NCBI GenBank assembly: GCA_017632935.1
Contig: JAGBQJ010000057.1
Span: 1 to 64,000 of the forward strand
Length of the DNA: 64,000 nucleotides
From: Bacteroidales bacterium
Lineage (GTDB): Bacteria > Bacteroidota > Bacteroidia > Bacteroidales > F082
Direction of reading: 5' to 3'
Shown: positions 59,591 through 64,000 of the stretch, piece after piece
Layout: each line of letters opens with the position of its first letter
Numbering within the stretch: position 1 is the stretch's first letter
Made by a program: the position numbers and the translations under genes
The notes under the pieces: generated by a model
What the model saw: the letters and a program-made list of their open reading frames with translations, nothing else
What the model was told of the DNA's origin: nothing
The model's database searches: none

Positions 59591-60156
59591 AGCGCATCAA
59601 TAACCTCACAAAGGTTCTCGAAAATTTGTGGGATTTCGCCCACGCCGTTCACTGCGTGCAGGTTGTCTTTGCCTTGGTAGAAGTCGAGCACGGGACGCGT
59701 CTTCTCTTCATATTCCACGAAACGATGCTTGATGGAGTCGATATTGTCGTCGGCGCGACCGCTGGTCTTGCCACGTTCCAGCATGCGTTCGATGAGTAGC
59801 TCCTCTGGCACTTCGAGGCTCAGCACGCCCGTCAGCGACATCCCAAATTTTTCCATCATCTCGTCCAAGATCTCAGCTTGGCGCACGGTGCGTGGGTAAC
59901 CGTCGAAGAGGAAGCCCGCCGAGTCCATGTTCTCGGAGAGTTTCTTCTCGATGATCCTGGCCACGATCTCGTCGGAGACGAGGTTGCCTTGGCTGATGAT
60001 TTCCTTGACCTGCAAGCCTAATTCGCTCTCGGCGGCAATTTCTTCGCGTAGGATTTCGCCGGTGGAGATATAGGTCAGGTTATATTTCTCACGCAGGAAC
60101 TGCGATTGCGTTCCTTTGCCTGCCCCAGGAGGGCCAAATAGTACGATGTTTAGCAT
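59587..60156 (-). CDS. adk: Adenylate kinase
   Basis: 189 residues. The P-loop GPPGAGKGTQ (about 7-16), the AMP-binding region YISTGEILREEI and LFDGYPRTVRQAE, and the lid RGKTSGRADDN are clear. It is the short-lid form, without the zinc-type 27-residue lid of longer bacterial enzymes. It balances AMP, ADP and ATP. The stop shares three bases (TTAA) with the convergent acyltransferase stop. A repeat-rich region separates it from hpt. Confidence 0.96.
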   Translation of the reverse strand: MLNIVLFGPPGAGKGTQSQFLREKYNLTYISTGEILREEIAAESELGLQVKEIISQGNLVSDEIVARIIEKKLSENMDSAGFLFDGYPRTVRQAEILDEMMEKFGMSLTGVLSLEVPEELLIERMLERGKTSGRADDNIDSIKHRFVEYEEKTRPVLDFYQGKDNLHAVNGVGEIPQIFENLCEVIDAL

Positions 60157-60196
60157 GGTATAATGTTGATTTATTGGTTGTTGCTATTAAAGGGGT

Positions 60197-60323
60197 TTCC
60201 CCTACGGGGAATGGAGGAGTCGTTTTGTTTTAAATAGCGGCGGCTTGTAGTACTTACGTTGTTAAGAGTCTTTCTGCCGCCGCATATACAAAATGATTGG
60301 CTCTCCATTCCCCGCAAGGGGAA
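60197..60323. repeat. Nested inverted repeat between adk and hpt
   Basis: Outer arms TTCCCCTACGGGGAATGGAG (60197-60216) and CTCCATTCCCCGCAAGGGGAA (60303-60323); each arm itself holds a small hairpin (TTCCCC/GGGGAA). Inner arms GCGGCGGC (60237-60244) and GCCGCCGC (60276-60283). The whole 127-base unit could fold into one long cruciform, a MITE-like shape. It has no coding content. Confidence 0.8.
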
Positions 60324-60330
60324 TCTATTG

Positions 60331-60870
60331 TCAATTCTCTATTATCTTATAAATATCTGGTAGGTTTCTCCCCTGTTGGTCATAATCCAATCCGTAGCCC
60401 ACGATGAACTCGTTGCCGATGTCCATGCCTTTGTAATCAATAGGATAGGTGTATTGGAAGTTGTCCGGCTTGAAGAACAGCGTAGCGATGCGCACGTCGG
60501 TGGCCTTCAGGTCGCGGAGTTTCTGCGTGGTGTAGCGCAAGGTGTGGCCTGTGTCGACGATGTCTTCCACGATGACCACATGGCGGTCGTTCAAGGGATG
60601 GTCCAAGCCGATAAGCTCGCGGACGACGTTGGTAGTCTCCGTGCCGGCATAGGACGACAGTTTGACGAAACTGATCTCGCAAGGTATCGTCAGCCGTTTG
60701 AACAGCTCTGAGGCGAACATAAAGGCGCCGTTGAGTACCACAAGAAACAGCGGGTTCATGCCGTCCATGTCTTTGTTGATTTGGTCGGCCACGTTTTGGA
60801 TGCTGGCCTCGATTTTTTCTTGGGGGATGTACAGCCCAAATTCCTTGTCTAAAACTTTTACTGTTTTCAT
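60331..60870 (-). CDS. hpt: Hypoxanthine phosphoribosyltransferase
   Basis: 179 residues from ATG 60870 (MKTVKVLDKEFGLYIPQEKIEASIQN). The PRPP-binding motif VVIVEDIVDTGHTLRYT (about 92-108), VVLNGAFMFASELFKRL and the C-terminal FIVGYGLDYDQQGRNLP match Hpt. It salvages hypoxanthine and/or guanine. A good promoter lies at 60914-60943. It follows purine-related adk in the same direction, though a long repeat separates them. Confidence 0.95.
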   Translation of the reverse strand: MKTVKVLDKEFGLYIPQEKIEASIQNVADQINKDMDGMNPLFLVVLNGAFMFASELFKRLTIPCEISFVKLSSYAGTETTNVVRELIGLDHPLNDRHVVIVEDIVDTGHTLRYTTQKLRDLKATDVRIATLFFKPDNFQYTYPIDYKGMDIGNEFIVGYGLDYDQQGRNLPDIYKIIEN

Positions 60871-60913
60871 TTTCAAAGGATTAGTGTTTTGCTGCTTGCA
60901 TTGTTAGGCGACA

Positions 60914-60943
60914 CAAATATACAAAATGCTTCTATTGGGTCAA
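60914..60943 (-). promoter_or_regulatory. hpt promoter (-33 TTG, -7 TATATTTG)
   Basis: CAAATATA at 60914-60921 and CAA at 60941-60943 read on the - strand as TTG, a 19-base spacer and TATATTTG: ideal spacing. The leader to ATG 60870 is about 40 bases. The -7 motif for purE on the other strand starts 18 bases further on. Confidence 0.75.
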
Positions 60944-60961
60944 CTGCATTGGGAAAAAAAC

Positions 60962-60969
60962 TATTTTTG
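60962..60969 (+). promoter_or_regulatory. -7 promoter element (TATTTTTG) for purE
   Basis: Exact TAnnTTTG match. Because purE starts at 61118 the leader would be about 145 bases and contain a large inverted repeat. Confidence 0.5.
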
Positions 60970-60978
60970 CATCAAAAC

Positions 60979-61117
60979 TATGGCCTATGGCTAATGGCCA
61001 ATGGCTCGCTTAGGTCAAAGGCTCAGGCTTGACCTTTTGGGTGAAGCGAGCCATAGGCTATAGGCCATAAGCCATCGGCCAACTGAATAACTGAACAACT
61101 GATAACTGATAACTGAT
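60979..61117 (+). repeat. Long inverted repeat and AACTGAT heptads in the purE leader
   Basis: Left arm TGGCCTATGG...ATGGCTCGCT (60981-61010) pairs with AGCGAGCCATAGG...ATAGGCCATAAGCCA (61045-61080); an inner AGGTCAA/TTGACCT pair (61012-61018, 61029-61035) extends the stem. After it come units AACTGAATAACTGAACAACTGATAACTGAT running up to the ATG. Both parts are repeat-like. The stem would be transcribed ahead of purE. Confidence 0.8.
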
Positions 61118-61624
61118 ATGACTCCAATAGTAAGTATCATCATGGGAAGCACCTCCGATCTTCCCGTTCTCGAAAAAGCCGCACAGTTCTTTGACGAGAT
61201 GGAAATCCCCTTTGAGATGAACGCCCTCAGTGCGCATCGCACACCGCAAGAGGTGGAAACTTTTGCTCGCGAAGCCCAAGGTCGCGGCATCAAGGTCATC
61301 ATCGCTGCTGCTGGTATGGCTGCTGCCCTGCCGGGTGTGATTGCCGCCAACACCACCTTGCCCGTCATCGGCGTGCCCGTGAAGGGCATGCTTGACGGCC
61401 TCGACGCCATGCTGTCCATCATCCAGATGCCTCCCGGCATCCCCGTGGCTACCGTGGGCGTGAACGGTGCCCTCAACGCAGCCATCCTCGCCGCCGAGAT
61501 GTTGGCCCTTGGCGATGCACAAGTTGCCGCCAAAGTCGCCAACTACAAGGAAAACCTGAAGAACAAAATCACTAAGGCGAACGCGGAGCTGAAAGAGGTG
61601 CAATACAAGTTCAAGACCAATTGA
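61118..61624 (+). CDS. purE: N5-carboxyaminoimidazole ribonucleotide mutase
   Basis: 168 residues, class I PurE. It starts MTPIVSIIMGSTSDLPVLEKA with the SxSD phosphate motif; the NALSAHRTPQEV motif holds the catalytic His; and AAAGMAAALPGVIA, IGVPV, IPVATVGVNGALNAAILAAEML complete the fold. It rearranges N5-CAIR to CAIR in purine synthesis. No purK is next to it. The CotH-type gene starts 10 bases after its stop and may be cotranscribed. Confidence 0.96.
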   Translation: MTPIVSIIMGSTSDLPVLEKAAQFFDEMEIPFEMNALSAHRTPQEVETFAREAQGRGIKVIIAAAGMAAALPGVIAANTTLPVIGVPVKGMLDGLDAMLSIIQMPPGIPVATVGVNGALNAAILAAEMLALGDAQVAAKVANYKENLKNKITKANAELKEVQYKFKTN

Positions 61625-61634
61625 TAAGGGTTAA

Positions 61635-63236
61635 ATGAAGGTATTGAAAATCAACATTAAAAGCCTTGGAAAGCTTTGCGCGAAGCTAATGCTTTGCATG
61701 TTGTTTCTGTTGCTTGTTATGTCATGCGGCGACGGTGGTGAAGACAAGGACATGGGGCTCCCTGTTTCGACTGAACGGTACAATATTTCTCCATGCGGGA
61801 AAGGGTTGGTTTTCAATGCCAGTATGGATGAATTGGCTGATAGTGTGATAGATGACTTGTCCTATCAATGGTACAGGGGCAAGGATTCAATATTTGAAAA
61901 CGCCAAATCGATCCGAGGAGCGACATCTGTCACATACAACACCGGCAAAATAGCAAAAGGCATTCATTATTATTTTTGCGAGGTGACAAAGTCCAACAAA
62001 AGTGCTGCCAGTGCAACGATCGTTCGTCCTTTCACGGTGGCCTATACGGGATTGCCACTGGTGGAAATCAATACGGTTGAAAAGGAGGAGCCTACCGCTG
62101 AATATGTTTCATACAAAGATTATGGCGGAAACTATGGACGAACGTTGAGGAATGCCACAAAAGTGCCCGCTTCCATGCGGATTGTCTCCAACACGGGCGA
62201 AATCTTGTACGAAAGTGGAGCATACGAGAAAGGCAAAAGCGGGTTGAAATTAAAGCTTCGCGGCAATACGAGCGCCTCTTCTGGCGACAAGAAACCTTAC
62301 AAAATAACCCTTCAAAAGAAGGCAGACTTGTTGAAAGGCATCTGTGTTTCGAGTAAGGACAAGCGTGAGGCGTCGGCGTATAAGGACAAGGACTGGCTGC
62401 TGCTGAAAGAAGCCACGACGCTCAACAATTTTGTCGGTTTGTCGGTTGCAGACATCGCCGGCACCCCTTGGACGCCTGAGTTTGCGTATGTGGATGTGGT
62501 CATAAATGGCACTTACAGAGGTGTTTATCTTCTGACGGAGTCGGTGAAAAGAAGTGAAAAAAGGATAAACGTCGAAGAGGACGGCTGGATCATTGAGCGC
62601 GATTCATATTGGTGGAATGAAGACGTGAAAATCATCACTGACCTGTACAATCAGAAATACACCTTTAAATATCCCAAGCCCGGTGAGCTACAGGAAGAGG
62701 AGCTTTTATACATGAAAAATTATCTGGCCGAGGTGGAAAGGTCGGTGCAAAATGGCACCTACGACAAGTATTTTGATGTGGAGAGCTTTGCCCGATGGCT
62801 TTTGATACACGACCTGCTTGGCACTTGGGACTCGGGCGGTTCCAACCAGTTCTTTTCAAAACGCGACATGACCCAAGGCTCGCTGCTGGAGATGTCAACG
62901 CCTTGGGATTTCGATTCGAATTATGAGATGGAAGAAGATTGGTCACGATTCCACAATGACAACCGTGGGTATATGAAGCTTTTGTTTGAAAGCTCAAATA
63001 CCAGATTTTCAGATTCCTATAGGGCTCAATGGGAGAAACTCTCTCCGACACTTTGGACCGAATTGTATGCCAGGCTTAAGGAATTGAAGAAGACTTCGGG
63101 CGCAGCCATCAACATTTCGCGTGAATACGATGCGCTACGGTGGAACACTTCATATAAAACCGTTGAAACGGATATTGAGACGGCAAAGCATTGGTTTGAT
63201 CAACGGATGAAATGGCTGAAAAGCGCAATATTATGA
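61635..63236 (+). CDS. CotH-family lipoprotein (atypical protein kinase fold)
   Basis: 533 residues with lipobox LLVMSC (Cys about 31) after a basic start. Residues ~45-135 look like an Ig-like domain (LSYQWYRGKDSIFENAKSIRGATSVTYNT). The CotH domain follows: GLKLKLRGNTSASSGDKKPYKITL, DKDWLLLKEATTLNNFVG, VDVVINGTYRGVYLLTESVKR, DVESFARWLLIHDLLGTWD and STPWDFDSNYE. In spore-coat CotH these parts bind ATP and phosphorylate proteins; DWDFD-type residues are present (TPWDFDSN). In Bacteroidota the substrates are unknown. It may share the purE transcript. Confidence 0.88.
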   Translation: MKVLKINIKSLGKLCAKLMLCMLFLLLVMSCGDGGEDKDMGLPVSTERYNISPCGKGLVFNASMDELADSVIDDLSYQWYRGKDSIFENAKSIRGATSVTYNTGKIAKGIHYYFCEVTKSNKSAASATIVRPFTVAYTGLPLVEINTVEKEEPTAEYVSYKDYGGNYGRTLRNATKVPASMRIVSNTGEILYESGAYEKGKSGLKLKLRGNTSASSGDKKPYKITLQKKADLLKGICVSSKDKREASAYKDKDWLLLKEATTLNNFVGLSVADIAGTPWTPEFAYVDVVINGTYRGVYLLTESVKRSEKRINVEEDGWIIERDSYWWNEDVKIITDLYNQKYTFKYPKPGELQEEELLYMKNYLAEVERSVQNGTYDKYFDVESFARWLLIHDLLGTWDSGGSNQFFSKRDMTQGSLLEMSTPWDFDSNYEMEEDWSRFHNDNRGYMKLLFESSNTRFSDSYRAQWEKLSPTLWTELYARLKELKKTSGAAINISREYDALRWNTSYKTVETDIETAKHWFDQRMKWLKSAIL

Positions 63237-63251
63237 TTTGGCTGAAAAAGA

Positions 63252-63281
63252 TGTAGAGACGATGCATGCACCGTCTCTACA
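63252..63281. repeat. TGTARAGACG palindrome, copy B
   Basis: Arms TGTAGAGACG (from 63252) and CGTCTCTACA (to 63281), with one mismatch inside. It lies 15 bases after the CotH stop and 42 bases before the convergent T9SS stop, the same convergent-gene setting as copy D. Confidence 0.9.
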
Positions 63282-63323
63282 GATCAACTAAAACCAAATC
63301 ATTATGAAAAAAAAGCCCTTACT

Positions 63324-64000
63324 TTATTCTTTTAGTATCTTTTCGTGGTAGCACGTCCCATCTTTCATGGTGACGCGCAGCAGGTAGACCCCGGAGGGCA
63401 TCGCGTTCATGTCGATGCTTTCCAGGCCGTTTGGCTTGGTGCCGACCAGGCGGCCTGCAAGGTCGTAAAGTTCAACGCTCTCGGGCTCGACGCCGTCATC
63501 GAAGCGGAGGGTTAAATTGTCTTTCACGGGGTTGGGATAGAACGAGAAGAATGAGTTGTAATTAGTTTTTTCTATAGTGTTTGCGGTAGTGTTGCGTATA
63601 GTGTAGACGAAAATGTCAGTACTTGCTTGTGAATACATGCGGACACATGCAAAACCCACGATGATTTCTCCATTGGCTTTGGTAATAAGACCGCTGCCAT
63701 TAAGGCCGCTAGTTCCAATTCCTTCCAATTTGATGTCCCAAACGAGGTTCAAGTCTGTGTCGAGGCATGCTGCCCAGATTGTACCATTCATGACATTGCT
63801 GTGGTATTGGTAGATGGTGCCGTTGAAAGTAATTTTGGTATCAAGGGGATAATCGTAGTTTCCGAGTTGTGGCGAGATGCAAATTGGATTGTGATTCATG
63901 TCATATTTGACCAGTGCACATCCTGCTTCGTTATTCGAGTATTCCATCTGCGAAGCCATCAGATAGCTGTCTTCGTCAAAAGGAACGATGTGTTCGATGT
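63324..64000 (-). CDS. Secreted protein with T9SS sorting domain, partial (5' end beyond window)
   Basis: The frame stays open through base 64000, so at least 225 residues are present and the N-terminus is missing. The visible part has beta-propeller-like repeats (ISPQLGNYDYPLDTKITFNGTIYQYHSNVMNGTIWAACLDTDLNLVWDI, then GLITKANGEIIVGFA). It ends in a T9SS sorting domain (FYPNPVKDNLTLRF...SVELYDLAGRLVG...IDMNAMPSGVYLLRVTMKDGTCYHEKILKE). It should be exported across the outer membrane. The Met at 63959 is internal, not a start. Confidence 0.85.
   Translation of the reverse strand, partial: IEHIVPFDEDSYLMASQMEYSNNEAGCALVKYDMNHNPICISPQLGNYDYPLDTKITFNGTIYQYHSNVMNGTIWAACLDTDLNLVWDIKLEGIGTSGLNGSGLITKANGEIIVGFACVRMYSQASTDIFVYTIRNTTANTIEKTNYNSFFSFYPNPVKDNLTLRFDDGVEPESVELYDLAGRLVGTKPNGLESIDMNAMPSGVYLLRVTMKDGTCYHEKILKE

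Noticed and set aside
60200..60330. Purine riboswitch before hpt or purE
   Set aside because: The structures there are perfect or near-perfect inverted repeats of repeat-element type; no purine-aptamer three-way junction or conserved loops seen.

Overview
The window is a stretch of chromosome from a member of the Bacteroidota, most likely an uncultured Bacteroidales with roughly balanced GC. Four lines of evidence support this. Two secreted proteins (7101-9650 and 43299-46070) and one partial protein (63324-64000) end in type IX secretion (T9SS/Por) C-terminal sorting domains. Gliding-type ABC genes gldF and gldG are present. Outer-membrane and lipoprotein families typical of the phylum are common (OmpA-like barrel, DUF4476, carboxypeptidase-regulatory-domain plus beta-propeller proteins). 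At least fifteen intergenic regions carry the Bacteroidota sigma-factor -7 motif TAnnTTTG, some with a TTG/TTTG -33 element about 18-22 bases upstream. I see no rRNA, CRISPR array, insertion sequence, integrase or prophage gene.

Layout. 1-5.9 kb: end of rplU, rpmA, a lipoprotein/TPR pair, rsmA, then the leftward set yicC-gmk-nadD. 5.9-13.1 kb: lipoprotein, T9SS cargo, DUF4476 protein, M28 glutaminyl-cyclase-like peptidase, pyrG. 13.2-16.4 kb: an AT-richer accessory patch with a DUF3990/XRE toxin-antitoxin pair, a serine hydrolase and a possible antitoxin relic. 16.4-24 kb: dnaK, M23/LysM endopeptidase, lysS, a secreted DUF1566-like protein, and holB with a small upstream gene. 24-29.5 kb: operon sppA-gldF-gldG-DUF4340. 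29.6-36.4 kb: folK and a deoxynucleoside kinase, OmpA-like porin, an RNA methyltransferase, mutS, and three tRNAs (two identical tRNA-Gly, one tRNA-Leu). 36.5-39.6 kb: ECF sigma/anti-sigma/beta-propeller operon and a YitT permease. 39.6-46 kb: a triple-repeat lipoprotein and an apparent operon of three secreted cysteine peptidases (C10, C1B, C1B). 46-53 kb: folate cycloligase, a GH16 protein with a shrunken GH20-like tail, an apparently circularly permuted VWA lipoprotein, TSCPD/OsmC, deoC, malQ. 53-58.7 kb: two propeller proteins, a ChaN/Tiki-like protein and hipBA. 58.8-64 kb: acyltransferase, adk, hpt, purE, a CotH-family lipoprotein and a truncated T9SS protein.

Two themes stand out. First, the cell envelope: secreted peptidases, an ABC system linked to gliding/secretion, an OmpA-like barrel and several lipoproteins. 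Second, the window is seeded with short palindromic repeats of at least six sequence families. Four copies belong to one 28-30 bp TGTARAGACG family. One of these lies in frame inside malQ, and another supplies both stop codons of the convergent genes rsmA and nadD. A different palindromic repeat is read in frame inside the acyltransferase. No mobilising enzyme is present here.

Starts were chosen from signal peptides, family alignment from memory, and the position of -7 elements. No database search was run, so family names rest on recognised motifs.
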